Positions 8,898-17,276 of a stretch of 64,000 nt of DNA are shown here, piece after piece. The DNA is from RAM1 sp041905405 (lineage in GTDB: Bacteria > Pseudomonadota > Gammaproteobacteria > Burkholderiales > Burkholderiaceae_C): positions 41,830 through 105,829 of the forward strand of contig JAYRLC010000011.1 of assembly GCA_041905405.1 (NCBI GenBank). Direction: 5' to 3'. The translations under genes and the position numbers were made by a program. Within the stretch, counting starts at the first letter, position 1. Every line of letters begins with the position of its first letter. A model generated the notes under the pieces. It did not search any database. It was not told the DNA's origin and saw only the letters and a list, made by a program, of their open reading frames with translations.

Positions 8898-9863
8898 TCA
8901 GGGTTTGCGGAAGGCGTCGATGACGGCCTGCCCTTCAGGCCCCGCGGTCTTGAGCCATTCGGCGGTCATGGTCTCGCCGATGTCGGCCAGCACCTTCTTC
9001 ACGCCGTCGGACGGCGCGGCGATGGTCATGCCCTTGGCGCCCAGTTCCTTGATGTACTCGCCGTCCAGCTTTTCGCTGGTGGCCCAGCCCCGCGCCTCGG
9101 CGGCGGCGGCGGCCTTGAGCACGGCCTCCTGGGTGGGTTTGTCCAGCGCGTCGAACGCCTTCTGATTCACGACCGTGGCGTTGCGCGGCAGCCAGGCGCT
9201 CACGGGGTAGAAGTACTTGACCTGCTCGTGCAGCTTGCTTTCCACGCCGCTGGCGCTGGAGGTCAGGAAGTTCTGGACACCGCCGGTGGCCAGTGCCTGG
9301 CCCAGCTCTGCCAGCTGGATGGTCACGGGCTGGGCCTTGAGCAGCTGGGCAATGCGCGTGGTGGCGGGGTTGTAGGCGCGCATCTTGGTACCCGCGAAAT
9401 CCGCAGGCGCGTTGATGGGTTTGAGCGAGTACAGCGACTGGCCGGGCCAGGGCACGCTGAACAGGACCTTCATGCCCTGCGACGCCAGCAGCTTGTCCTG
9501 CGCCGGCTTGGCCGCCAGGTACAGGCGCTTCGCATCGGCATAGCCCGTGGCCAGGAAGGGAATGGAGTCCACACCGAACAGCGGGTTCTCGTTGGCGGCG
9601 CCCGACAGGATGAACTCGGCAGACGGCACCTGGCCGGTCTGCACGGCCCGCTTGATCTCGTTGGCCTTGTACAGCGAGCCGCCCGGGTGCAGCGTGATCT
9701 TGAGCTTGCCGCTGGTGAGCTGGTCCACCTCGTTGGCGAACTGCTGCACGTTCTGGGTCTGGAAGCTGTTGGCACTGTAGCCGGTGGGCAGGTCCCACTT
9801 GGTCTGCGCCTGCGCGGCGCAGGCAATTGCGATCGCGGACAGGCTGAACATCAGTCGTTTCAT
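8898..9863 (-). CDS. TRAP transporter substrate-binding protein (DctP type)
   Basis: A 321-residue exported receptor. The signal peptide (residues 1-19) ends in ACAAQA, followed by QTKWDLPTGYSANSFQ. DctP marks are VPWPGQSLYS, KMRAYNPATTRIAQ and the SSASGVESKLHEQVKYFY segment. AAGGAGCC precedes the ATG. It is much closer to the receptor at 12530, in the opposite cassette, than to the second receptor of its own operon at 5979. The ligand is not evident; the operon suggests a glutamate-derived or cyclic amide acid. Confidence 0.93.
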   Translation of the reverse strand: MKRLMFSLSAIAIACAAQAQTKWDLPTGYSANSFQTQNVQQFANEVDQLTSGKLKITLHPGGSLYKANEIKRAVQTGQVPSAEFILSGAANENPLFGVDSIPFLATGYADAKRLYLAAKPAQDKLLASQGMKVLFSVPWPGQSLYSLKPINAPADFAGTKMRAYNPATTRIAQLLKAQPVTIQLAELGQALATGGVQNFLTSSASGVESKLHEQVKYFYPVSAWLPRNATVVNQKAFDALDKPTQEAVLKAAAAAEARGWATSEKLDGEYIKELGAKGMTIAAPSDGVKKVLADIGETMTAEWLKTAGPEGQAVIDAFRKP

Positions 9864-9880
9864 CGTTGGCTCCTTGTGTT

Positions 9881-10705
9881 TCAGAAACTGGCAAGCTGGT
9901 TGTTGAGAAGGTCGGTGATCAGCATCGCGCCGGGCGCGTGGGTGATGCAGAAATCGGGGCGGGCCTGGCGTATGGCCGCCTGCGGCGTGACACCGCAGGC
10001 CCAGAACACCGGCAGCTCGTCGGGCAGCACCTGCACGGCGTCGCCATAGTCCGGCCGGCCCAGGTCGGCGATGCCGATCAGCGACGGGTCGCCGATGTGC
10101 ACCGGCGCGCCGTGCACGCTGGGAAAACGCGACGTGATCTGCACGGCACGGATCACCGCGGCCGCCTTCATGGGCCGCATGGACACGACCATCGGACCGC
10201 TGAACTCGCCCGCCGCCTCGGTCGGGATGCTGGTGCGGTACATGGCCACGTTGACGCCCTGCTCCACGTGACGCAACCGCAGGCCGGCGGCCATGAGCGC
10301 CTGCTCGAAGCTGAACGAGCAGCCGATGACGAAGGTCACCAGGTCATTGCGCCACAGATGCGTGATGTCGCAGGGCTCTTCCACCAGCTCGCCGTCGCGC
10401 CAGACGCGGTAGCGCGGCACGTCGGTGCAGATGTTGACGTCAGCCCCCAGCGCGGGCAGCAGCGCATGGCCGGGATCGGACACCGCCAGCAGCGGGCAGG
10501 GCTTGGGGTTGCGCTGGCAGTAGCGCAGGAAGTCATCGGCATGCGCCCGCGGCAGGATGACCACATTGCCCTGCACATGGTCGTTGGCCAGGCCGCTGGT
10601 GTGGTGCGTCCACAGGCCCTGGCGGATCAGGGAGCGCACATGCGCCGCGTCCTGCGTGCCCGAGTGGCCGAACACCGCCTTTGCCAGATCCAGAGCTGAT
10701 CCCAC
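9881..10705 (-). CDS. DUF1445 putative hydro-lyase / D-glutamate cyclase family protein
   Basis: A 274-residue cytoplasmic protein matching the DUF1445 family: QGNVVILPRAHADDF, CTDVPRYRVWRDGE, FVIGCSFSFE, GPMVVSMRP and the C-terminal FWACGVTPQAA with THAPGAMLITD. The family is related to a domain of mammalian D-glutamate cyclase, which makes 5-oxo-D-proline from D-glutamate; bacterial members are usually called hydro-lyases without proof. The start is GTG at 10705, with AAGGAG five bases upstream; the nearby ATG is out of frame. It is the first gene after a 97-bp promoter-like gap and heads the run cyclase-dctP-dctQ-dctM-dctP-oxoprolinase-DinB. That location supports a link to oxoproline chemistry, as inference. 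Confidence 0.85.
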   Translation of the reverse strand: MGSALDLAKAVFGHSGTQDAAHVRSLIRQGLWTHHTSGLANDHVQGNVVILPRAHADDFLRYCQRNPKPCPLLAVSDPGHALLPALGADVNICTDVPRYRVWRDGELVEEPCDITHLWRNDLVTFVIGCSFSFEQALMAAGLRLRHVEQGVNVAMYRTSIPTEAAGEFSGPMVVSMRPMKAAAVIRAVQITSRFPSVHGAPVHIGDPSLIGIADLGRPDYGDAVQVLPDELPVFWACGVTPQAAIRQARPDFCITHAPGAMLITDLLNNQLASF

Positions 10706-10729
10706 CGCATCTCCTTGTCGTTCGAATGT

Positions 10730-10743
10730 GTCATTTGCATGAC
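10730..10743. promoter_or_regulatory. Inverted repeat upstream of the DUF1445 gene
   Basis: GTCAT-TTGC-ATGAC (5-bp arms) lies 25 bp before the GTG start, in the gap that also holds an AT-rich stretch (10770-10800). It is a candidate operator for the adjacent LysR protein, but the arms are short. Confidence 0.3.
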
Positions 10744-10802
10744 GATGGGCGGATTGTGGTGAGGTGTCAGACCTTCTTCAAATTCAAAATTTTTTGCTTA
10801 CG

Positions 10803-11714
10803 TCATCGATTTTTTCGATGAACTGGTTTGGTGCGCGACTCGGCATCAATGAAGGCAAAGGCCGACTTCACCACCGTCTCCACGGCATGCGACGTCGGGT
10901 CCGCGCGGTAGCTCGCATGGATGGGCAGGGGCTGCAGCGCGGTGTCGCAGGCCAGCTGCTTGAGGTTGGGCCAGGTCAGAAGCCGCTGCACCGCGCGCCG
11001 CGGCAGCGTGGCCACACCGAAGCCGCCCTGCACGAGCTGCACCATCGCGGAGATCGACGAGATCGTGTGCACCCGTTTGGGCTCCACGTTCGCCTGGCGG
11101 AACAGGTCCACCAGCGCCACATGCGGGTGCGAGCCGCGCTGGAAAGTCAGGATCTCCTGCTCGCCCATGTCGGCCAGCGTGTAGCGGCGCTTGCGGTGCA
11201 CTTCGCGGTTGCCCATGAAGACCATCTCCATCGGCGGCAACGCGCGGCTGCGCACACCGTCGGCGGCCGCCGGCATGGCGGCGAACACCAGGTCCTGCGT
11301 GCCGCGCTGCACCTGCTCGACCAGGATGGGCGTGGTTTCCACCGTCAGCTCCAGCTCCAGCGCCGGGTGGTCGGCCCGCAGCTTTTCGATCCAGGGAATC
11401 AGCCATGAATGCAGCACCGACTCGATGGCGCCGATGCGCATGGACACCGCCAGCGGAGTGCCAGCGCCCATTTCGGCCTTGACCTCGCGCTGCAGCTCCA
11501 GCAGCCGCTGCGCGTAGGTAAAGAACCGCGTGCCGGCAATGGTCAGGCGGAACTGCTTGTCACGACGGTCCAGCAGCAGCACGCCCAGCTCCTCCTCCAG
11601 CGCGGCGATGCGGCTGGACATGGCCGACTGGGTGAGGAACAGCTTCTCGGCCGCGCGCGTCACGCTTTTGAGCGACGCGACCCAGTAAAACGCCTCGACG
11701 AACCGCAGGTTCAT
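10803..11714 (-). CDS. LysR family transcriptional regulator
   Basis: A 303-residue LysR-type regulator. The N-terminal winged helix-turn-helix covers residues 1-60 (MNLRFVEAFYWVASLKSVTR, then AAEKLFLTQSAMSSRIAALE), followed by the type 2 periplasmic-binding-like effector domain. The ATG at 11714 gives the canonical N-terminus and overlaps the racemase stop by four bases, so it is co-transcribed with the racemase. It sits between the two TRAP cassettes and probably controls one or both in response to the transported compound. The effector is unknown. Confidence 0.93.
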   Translation of the reverse strand: MNLRFVEAFYWVASLKSVTRAAEKLFLTQSAMSSRIAALEEELGVLLLDRRDKQFRLTIAGTRFFTYAQRLLELQREVKAEMGAGTPLAVSMRIGAIESVLHSWLIPWIEKLRADHPALELELTVETTPILVEQVQRGTQDLVFAAMPAAADGVRSRALPPMEMVFMGNREVHRKRRYTLADMGEQEILTFQRGSHPHVALVDLFRQANVEPKRVHTISSISAMVQLVQGGFGVATLPRRAVQRLLTWPNLKQLACDTALQPLPIHASYRADPTSHAVETVVKSAFAFIDAESRTKPVHRKNR

Positions 11715-12505
11715 GGCGCGGCCTCCGCCGCGGCTGGTGCCTGCGCCGCGAACCGTGCGAGCGCCGGCACATCCCGCAGCGACAGCACGTCCCAGCCCGT
11801 GGCCGCCCGCACCTGCTGCGCATAGGGCGGCATGTTGGTGCACTCCAGAACCACCGTGCGCAATTGCGGCGCCCGCGCCTGCAGCGCCAGGGCCGCGGCG
11901 ACCACATCCGCGCCGGCACGCGCCAGGTCCATCTGCGCCAGGTTGCCCAGGATGGCGGTGGCGAATTCGCCCTTGCGGTCCACCCCCTGCACCAGCACAT
12001 CCTTGACGCGCTCGCGCGGCACACCGGCGGCGCGCAGGTGCTCGCTGCCCAGCGCCGTCGCGTTGATGGTCAGCACGCCCACCTGGGCCTGCGCGGCCAG
12101 AAGCCGCGGCAACATCAGCAGGCTGGAGGTGGCCACCGGGATTTTCACGGCGGCCTGTAGTTCTTTTTGTAGCAGCACCAGAAAACCGCAGCTCGTGGTG
12201 ATGGCCGACACGCCGGCCTTTTCCAGGCCACGCACCACGCCCAGGAACGCCGGCGTGACGCGCCCTGCCCGCAGCCCTTTGGCGGACTGCACGACACGCT
12301 CGGGCCAGACGCCGCGCACCACGTTGAAATTGACCGGCACGCCCCAGGTCTCCGGATGCCCCACGTCGCCCGGCGGCCGGGGAAACCGCGTATCCAGCAT
12401 CACGATGCCCAACACCGGTTGCACAGGCGCCTGCGGGACAGGTGTCGGGGGAAACACCGTTGCGGCTGGCCCGGTACTTGCATTTATGCTGCTGTTCTCA
12501 TTCAT
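11711..12505 (-). CDS. Aspartate/glutamate/hydantoin racemase family protein
   Basis: A protein of up to 264 residues in the Asp/Glu racemase superfamily. The two catalytic cysteines of this cofactor-independent family are visible in ITTSCGFLV and VVLECTNMPPY. Such enzymes interconvert D and L forms of glutamate, aspartate or hydantoins. Homology appears to begin at LGIVMLDTRFPRPPGD, so the first ~30 residues (Ser/Pro/Ala-rich) may not be real. Starts at 12505 or 12514 (ATG) lack a good Shine-Dalgarno, and a GTG just before LGIVM is an alternative that would free more promoter space. It leads into lysR with a 4-bp overlap. A racemase beside cyclase-type and oxoprolinase genes fits a route from D-glutamate or oxoproline, as inference. 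Confidence 0.82.
   Translation of the reverse strand: MNENSSINASTGPAATVFPPTPVPQAPVQPVLGIVMLDTRFPRPPGDVGHPETWGVPVNFNVVRGVWPERVVQSAKGLRAGRVTPAFLGVVRGLEKAGVSAITTSCGFLVLLQKELQAAVKIPVATSSLLMLPRLLAAQAQVGVLTINATALGSEHLRAAGVPRERVKDVLVQGVDRKGEFATAILGNLAQMDLARAGADVVAAALALQARAPQLRTVVLECTNMPPYAQQVRAATGWDVLSLRDVPALARFAAQAPAAAEAAP
12460..12488 (+). promoter_or_regulatory. Candidate sigma-70 promoter for the plus-strand TRAP operon
   Basis: TTGCGG and TTTATG separated by 17 bp, about 42 bp before the dctP ATG at 12530. It overlaps the annotated 5' end of the divergent racemase gene. This is a consensus-style match only. Confidence 0.35.
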
Positions 12506-12529
12506 CCATGCCATTGTCCCGGAGAGACC

Positions 12530-13495
12530 ATGAAATACCAATTCGGACTCATCGCCGCCGCCATCGCCTTCAGCGGCAGTGCTTTTGCGCAGACCAAGTG
12601 GGACCTGCCCGCCGCCTATCCGGCCACCAACTTCCACAGCGAAAACCTCGTGCAGTTCGCCAACGACGTGGATAAGGCCACCGGCGGCAAGCTCAAGATC
12701 ACCGTGCACCCCAACGCCGCGCTGTTCAAGGCCCCCGAGATCAAGCGCGCCGTGCAGGGCGGCCAGGCCCAGGCCGGTGAAATCCTGCTGGCGAACTTCC
12801 AGAACGAATGGCAGCTCTTCGGCGCTGACGGCCTGCCCTTCCTGGCCGACAGCTACGACGCGTCGATGAAGCTGTACAAGGCCCAGAAGCCGTTCATGGA
12901 CAAGAAGCTGGCTGCCGATGGCATGGCGCTGCTGTATGCCGTGCCGTGGCCGCCGCAAGGCATCTACGTCAAGAAGCCCATCAGCTCCGGCGCCGACCTC
13001 AAGGGCGTGAAATGGCGCGCCTACAGCCCCGCTACCGCACGCATCGCCGAACTGGTGGGCGCACAACCCGTGACGGTTCAGGCGGCCGAGCTGTCCCAGG
13101 CCATGGCCACGGGCGTGGTCGAAAGCTACATGTCCTCGGGCTCCACCGGCTTTGACACCAAGACCTACGAACACATCAAGTACTGGTACGACACCCAGGC
13201 CTGGCTGCCCAAGAACGCGGTGCTCGTGAACAAAAAGGCCTTCGACGCGCTGGACAAACCCACGCAGGACGCCGTCATGAAGGCCGCCGCCGCCGCCGAG
13301 GAACGCGGCTGGGCATCCAGCAAAAAGGTCAACACCGAAGTGCTGGAGAAGCTCAAGGCCAACGGCATGCAGATCCTGCAGCCGTCGCCGCAGCTGAAGG
13401 CCGACATGAAGAAAGTTGGCGACACCATGCTCAAGGAATGGCTGGACAAGGCCGGCCCCGAAGGCCAGCAAATGGTCGACGCCTACCGCAAATAA
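12530..13495 (+). CDS. TRAP transporter substrate-binding protein (DctP type)
   Basis: A 321-residue periplasmic receptor with a signal peptide (cut near SGSAFAQ) and mature start TKWDLPAAYPATNFH. DctP marks are VPWPPQGIYV, KWRAYSPATARIAELVG and SSGSTGFDTKTYEHIKYWY. GGAGAG lies before the ATG. It is the same length as the receptor at 8898 and resembles it along the whole chain. It is followed by dctQ after only 4 bp, with no stem-loop, unlike the mirror-image cassette. Confidence 0.94.
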   Translation: MKYQFGLIAAAIAFSGSAFAQTKWDLPAAYPATNFHSENLVQFANDVDKATGGKLKITVHPNAALFKAPEIKRAVQGGQAQAGEILLANFQNEWQLFGADGLPFLADSYDASMKLYKAQKPFMDKKLAADGMALLYAVPWPPQGIYVKKPISSGADLKGVKWRAYSPATARIAELVGAQPVTVQAAELSQAMATGVVESYMSSGSTGFDTKTYEHIKYWYDTQAWLPKNAVLVNKKAFDALDKPTQDAVMKAAAAAEERGWASSKKVNTEVLEKLKANGMQILQPSPQLKADMKKVGDTMLKEWLDKAGPEGQQMVDAYRK

Positions 13496-13499
13496 GCCG

Positions 13500-14009
13500 A
13501 TGCGCAAGACCCTTGACGCGCTCTACCTCAGCGCCGCCGCCCTGGCGGCGCTTTTCATGGTGGGCCTGCTGATCATGGTGCTGCTGTCCATCGTGAGCCG
13601 GCAGTTCCATTTCCACGTGCCGGGCACGGACGCCTATGCCGGCTACCTCATGGCAGCCAGCGGCTTCCTGGCACTGGCGCACACACTCAAGCGCGGCGAG
13701 CACATCCGCGTGACGCTGCTCATCAACAACCTGAAGGGCTCCTGGAAAAAGGCCTTCGAGGTCTGGGCGCTGGCCGCCGCCACGTTGCTGGCCGTGCTGT
13801 TCGCGTTCTACAGCTGTCGCCTGTCGTACCAGTCGTACACATTCCACGACATCTCCACCGCCAGCGACGCCACGCCGCTGTGGATCCCGCAGGTGTCCAT
13901 GGCGCTGGGCACGGTGATCCTGGCCATCGCCTTCATCGACGAACTGGTGCTGGAGCTGCGCGGCCGGCGCGTGGTGTCCGAATCGGGGGAGGCCCTGCGC
14001 AATGAGTGA
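13500..14009 (+). CDS. TRAP transporter small permease subunit DctQ
   Basis: A 169-residue, four-helix DctQ protein with the family core TDAYAGYLMAASGFLALAHTL and GEHIRVTLLINN. The ATG at 13500 begins MRKTLDALYL, right after the dctP stop; the longer frame from 13416 lies inside dctP. It overlaps dctM by 8 bp, so the three subunits are tightly coupled. It is identical in length to the DctQ at 8310. Confidence 0.93.
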   Translation: MRKTLDALYLSAAALAALFMVGLLIMVLLSIVSRQFHFHVPGTDAYAGYLMAASGFLALAHTLKRGEHIRVTLLINNLKGSWKKAFEVWALAAATLLAVLFAFYSCRLSYQSYTFHDISTASDATPLWIPQVSMALGTVILAIAFIDELVLELRGRRVVSESGEALRNE

Positions 14010-15303
14010 CCTTGCCATTACAGGGCTGCTGATCCTGTCCCTGTTCCTCATCCTGGGCAGCGGCGTGTGGATCGGGCTCACGCTGTCGGGCGTGGCCTGG
14101 ATCGGCATGCAGCTGTTCAGCTCGCGACCCGCGGGCGACGCCATGGCCGTGACCATCTGGGGCTCGGCGTCCAGCTGGACGCTCACGGCGCTGCCGCTGT
14201 TCGTGTGGATGGGCGAAATCCTGTTCCGCACCCGGCTGAGCAACGACATGTTCAAGGGCCTGGCGCCCTGGATGCAGGCGCTGCCGGGGCGGCTGCTGCA
14301 CACCAATGTGGCGGGCTGCACGATCTTTGCCGCGGTATCGGGCTCCAGCGCCGCGACCTGCGCCACCATCGGCAAGATGACGCTGCCGGAGCTCGGCCGG
14401 CGCGGCTACCCGGAGCACATGGTGATCGGCACGCTGGCGGGTGCCAGCACGCTGGGCCTGCTGATTCCGCCTTCGATCATCATGATCGTCTATGGCGTGA
14501 CGGCTGAAGTGTCCATTGCCCGTCTGTTCATCGCGGGCGTACTGCCCGGGTTGATGCTGGCGCTGCTGTTCTCGGGCTACATCGCCGCCTGGGCACTGGC
14601 CAACCCCGGCAAGATTCCCGCGGCCGACCAGACGCTCACGTTCATGCAGAAGCTGGCCGAATCGCGCAGCCTGATCCCCGTGGTGCTGCTCATCACGGCC
14701 GTGCTGGGCTCCATCTACACGGGCATCGCCACCGCGACCGAGGCGGCGGCCGTGGGCGTGGTGGGGTCGCTGGTCATTTCGGCCGTCCAGGGGTCGCTGA
14801 GCTGGCAGACCTTCAAGGAGTCGCTGATGGGCGCCACGCGCCTGTACTGCATGATCGCGCTGATCCTGGCTGGTGCCGCGTTCCTCACGCTCAGCATGGG
14901 CTACATCGGCCTGCCGCGCCACCTGGCCGAATGGATCGCGTCGCTCGGGCTCACGCAGGGCCAGCTCATCCTGGCGCTGGCGGTGTTCTACATCATCCTG
15001 GGTTGCTTTCTGGATGGCATCTCCATGGTGGTGCTGACCATGGGCGTCATCATGCCCACCGTCATGAAGGCCGGCATCGACCCGATCTGGTTCGGCATCT
15101 TCATCGTGCTGGTGGTGGAGATGGCGCAGATCACCCCGCCCGTGGGCTTCAACCTGTTCGTGCTACAGGGCATGACGGGCCGCGAGCTGACCTGGATTGC
15201 CAAAGTCACCATGCCCATGTTCATTCTGATGTGCGCAGGCGTAATGCTTATCTACCTGGTTCCAGGCATCGTGACCTGGCTGCCGCAGCAGATGATGAAA
15301 TGA
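14002..15303 (+). CDS. TRAP transporter large permease subunit DctM
   Basis: A 433-residue inner-membrane protein with about 12 helices. It carries the same motif set as the DctM at 6982: SGSSAATCATIGKMTLPEL, GLLIPPSIIMIVYG, GCFLDGISMVVLT and ITPPVGFNLFVLQG. It completes the plus-strand cassette dctPQM. The close likeness of all three subunits to the minus-strand cassette indicates a duplicated system with, probably, related substrates. Confidence 0.94.
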   Translation: MSDLAITGLLILSLFLILGSGVWIGLTLSGVAWIGMQLFSSRPAGDAMAVTIWGSASSWTLTALPLFVWMGEILFRTRLSNDMFKGLAPWMQALPGRLLHTNVAGCTIFAAVSGSSAATCATIGKMTLPELGRRGYPEHMVIGTLAGASTLGLLIPPSIIMIVYGVTAEVSIARLFIAGVLPGLMLALLFSGYIAAWALANPGKIPAADQTLTFMQKLAESRSLIPVVLLITAVLGSIYTGIATATEAAAVGVVGSLVISAVQGSLSWQTFKESLMGATRLYCMIALILAGAAFLTLSMGYIGLPRHLAEWIASLGLTQGQLILALAVFYIILGCFLDGISMVVLTMGVIMPTVMKAGIDPIWFGIFIVLVVEMAQITPPVGFNLFVLQGMTGRELTWIAKVTMPMFILMCAGVMLIYLVPGIVTWLPQQMMK

Positions 15304-15322
15304 AAGGTCCCTGCTGAACGCC

Positions 15323-15706
15323 ATGCCCGCCGTCATAGCCATCTGCCTGGGCGCCTGCTGCGGCGCGCTGCTGCGCTGGGGCCTGTCGCTCGGGCTCAAC
15401 CCGGGCGGCCTGCTGCCCTGGGGGACGCTCGCGGCCAACCTGATCGGCGGATATCTGGTGGGCGTGTGCGTGGCCGTGTTCCAGGCCCTGCCCCACCTGG
15501 ACCCGGTGTGGCGGCTTGCCCTGGTCACCGGGTTTCTGGGCGCGCTCACGACGTTCTCGTCCTTCAGCGCCGAGGTGGTGGGCATGTTGATGCAGCAACG
15601 CTACTGGCTGGCCGGTGTAACGGCATTGCTACACTTGGCTGGCTCGCTGGTATTGACTGTGGCCGGGATGAAGTCTGCGGCCCTGTTCCTGATGGCGCGA
15701 CAGTGA
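15323..15706 (+). CDS. crcB: Fluoride ion channel CrcB
   Basis: A 127-residue four-helix membrane protein with the CrcB/Fluc signatures: GALLRWGLS near the N-terminus, WGTLAANLIGGYLVG (the Asn lines the pore) and GFLGALTTFSSFSAE. Fluc proteins form dual-topology dimers that expel toxic fluoride. The ATG is 19 bp after the dctM stop, so it probably rides on the TRAP transcript. There is no room for a fluoride riboswitch directly before it. Confidence 0.93.
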   Translation: MPAVIAICLGACCGALLRWGLSLGLNPGGLLPWGTLAANLIGGYLVGVCVAVFQALPHLDPVWRLALVTGFLGALTTFSSFSAEVVGMLMQQRYWLAGVTALLHLAGSLVLTVAGMKSAALFLMARQ

Positions 15707-15735
15707 CACCAAAGTACCAGCAGGCGACACCATCC

Positions 15736-16176
15736 ATGAAATACATTGCCGCGCTGCTGCTGTCGTTCCTGCCCCTGGCGGTGCCAGGGCAGACTGCGCC
15801 TGCGTCTGCACCGACGCGCAGCAACTGGTTTACCGTCATGGGCGACCCGGCGAACCCGGAGCTCAACACGATTGAAGTCAATCCGGTACCGCTGGAAGTG
15901 ACAGATGCCGGCCGCACCATGCGCATCCGCGTCAGCCGATCCACCGAGCGGACGAGCTGGGACGGCATCGCCTACCGTTCGTACACGGCCACCGTCGTGG
16001 TCAACTGCACCGAAGGCCGCGCCCAGTACCTGTCGCTGAATTTCCACCGGGAGCCGCTGTGGCGCGGCACGGCGTACCGCACATCGATCTTCTCCCGCGA
16101 GCAGCAACGCCCCATGCTCTTCCTGGACGTGGAACCCAACCCCACGCAGCGCATCATCCGCGCGGCCTGCCTGTAG
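15736..16176 (+). CDS. Small exported protein, possibly surface-adhesin E-like
   Basis: A 146-residue protein with a signal peptide (residues 1-18, MKYIAALLLSFLPLAVPGQT). The mature part has a WFTVMGDP start, an ELNTIEVNP strand, a DGIAYRSYTATVVVNC segment and a final Cys (RAACL); two cysteines could pair. The pattern resembles the small beta-rich proteins called surface-adhesin E in betaproteobacteria, but I cannot confirm this. It begins 29 bp after crcB. The ATG is chosen for the signal peptide; the frame extending into crcB is rejected. Confidence 0.6.
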   Translation: MKYIAALLLSFLPLAVPGQTAPASAPTRSNWFTVMGDPANPELNTIEVNPVPLEVTDAGRTMRIRVSRSTERTSWDGIAYRSYTATVVVNCTEGRAQYLSLNFHREPLWRGTAYRTSIFSREQQRPMLFLDVEPNPTQRIIRAACL

Positions 16177-16179
16177 CGC

Positions 16180-17259
16180 CTACCAGCGCCCCACCGGCAC
16201 GCAGACCATATCGCCGGAGTCGTTGGGCGTCACGGCCCTGTCGTTCTTGGCCCGCGCCACCTCCATTTCCCGCGGCAGCGTGACGCCATTCTTCACGGCC
16301 AGGATCTCGGCCATGACGCTCACCGCAATCTCGGGCGGGGTCTTGCTGCCGATGTAGATGCCGATGGGGCCGCGCAGGCGTTTCAGGTCCTCGTCGGTCT
16401 GGTCAAAATGCTCGGCCATGCGCGCGTGGCGCGCGTCGTTGTTGCGGCGGCTGCCGATGGCACCGACGTAGAAGGCGTCGGTCTTCAGCGCCTCCAGCAA
16501 CGCCAGATCGTCCAGCTTGGGGTCATGCGTCAGCGCCACCACGCAGCTGCGGCGGTCGGGTTTGAAGGCCGTCACCACGTCGTCGGGCATGTCGGCCACC
16601 ACCTTCGCGCCCGCCACGCTCCAGGCGCCGCGGTATTCCTCGCGCGGATCGCACACCGTCACGGCAAAGCCGCTGAACAGCGCCATCGTTGCCAGGTATT
16701 CGGTGAGCTGGCCGGCACCGATCAGCAGCATGCGGTATTCGGGCCCGAAGGTGTTGGTCAGCGCCGTGCCGGACACCGACAATTCTTCGGGCGCCAGCGC
16801 CTCCTGCTGGGTCACCGCCCCGTCGGACAGGCGCACGGTGCGCCGCATGAGCCGGCCCGTTTCCAGGGCGGCCACCAGCGCCGACAACAGCGCGGGATCG
16901 GGGTCGTATTCAAGCAGCAGCTCCAGCGTGCCACCACAGGGCAGGCCGAAGCGGTGGGCTTCGTCGGCCGTGATGCCGTATTTAACGAAGCCCGGCGCGC
17001 CGCTGGGAATCTGCTTGTGCTCGCCGGGCGCGTTGCCGCCCTGCGCATAGGCTTGTGTAAAGCGGTAGATCAGGTCGTCTTCAATGCAGCCGCCCGACAC
17101 CGAGCCCACCACGGCACCGGTTTCGCTCAGCGCCATGATGGAGCCGATGGGCCGCGGGGACGATCCCCAGGTACGCACCACGGTGGCCAGCAGCGCCCGC
17201 TGGCCGGCCGCGCGCCAGTCACGCAGCGTACGCAGCACCATGACGTCCAGGTTTTCCAT
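16180..17259 (-). CDS. XdhC/CoxF family molybdenum cofactor maturation protein
   Basis: A 359-residue XdhC/CoxI-family protein. The N-terminal XdhC domain shows WGSSPRPIGS and VSGGCIEDD. The C-terminal Rossmann domain holds LLIGAGQLTEYLATMALFSGF and ALTHDPKLDDLAL. These proteins bind and sulfurate Moco and deliver it to xanthine-dehydrogenase-type enzymes. GGGAGG lies exactly five bases before the ATG at 17259; a GTG two codons earlier overlaps that Shine-Dalgarno and is less likely. It is the last gene of the cox cluster, 17 bp after coxG. Confidence 0.9.
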   Translation of the reverse strand: MENLDVMVLRTLRDWRAAGQRALLATVVRTWGSSPRPIGSIMALSETGAVVGSVSGGCIEDDLIYRFTQAYAQGGNAPGEHKQIPSGAPGFVKYGITADEAHRFGLPCGGTLELLLEYDPDPALLSALVAALETGRLMRRTVRLSDGAVTQQEALAPEELSVSGTALTNTFGPEYRMLLIGAGQLTEYLATMALFSGFAVTVCDPREEYRGAWSVAGAKVVADMPDDVVTAFKPDRRSCVVALTHDPKLDDLALLEALKTDAFYVGAIGSRRNNDARHARMAEHFDQTDEDLKRLRGPIGIYIGSKTPPEIAVSVMAEILAVKNGVTLPREMEVARAKNDRAVTPNDSGDMVCVPVGRW

Positions 17260-17276
17260 GGCCACCTCCCCGCTCG

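Noticed and set aside
12506..13507. N-terminal extension of the racemase frame over the divergent dctP gene
   Set aside because: The frame runs antisense to the TRAP receptor gene; racemase homology begins only near LGIVMLDTRF.
15304..15322. Fluoride riboswitch before crcB
   Set aside because: Only 19 bp lie between the dctM stop and the crcB ATG, too short for the aptamer.
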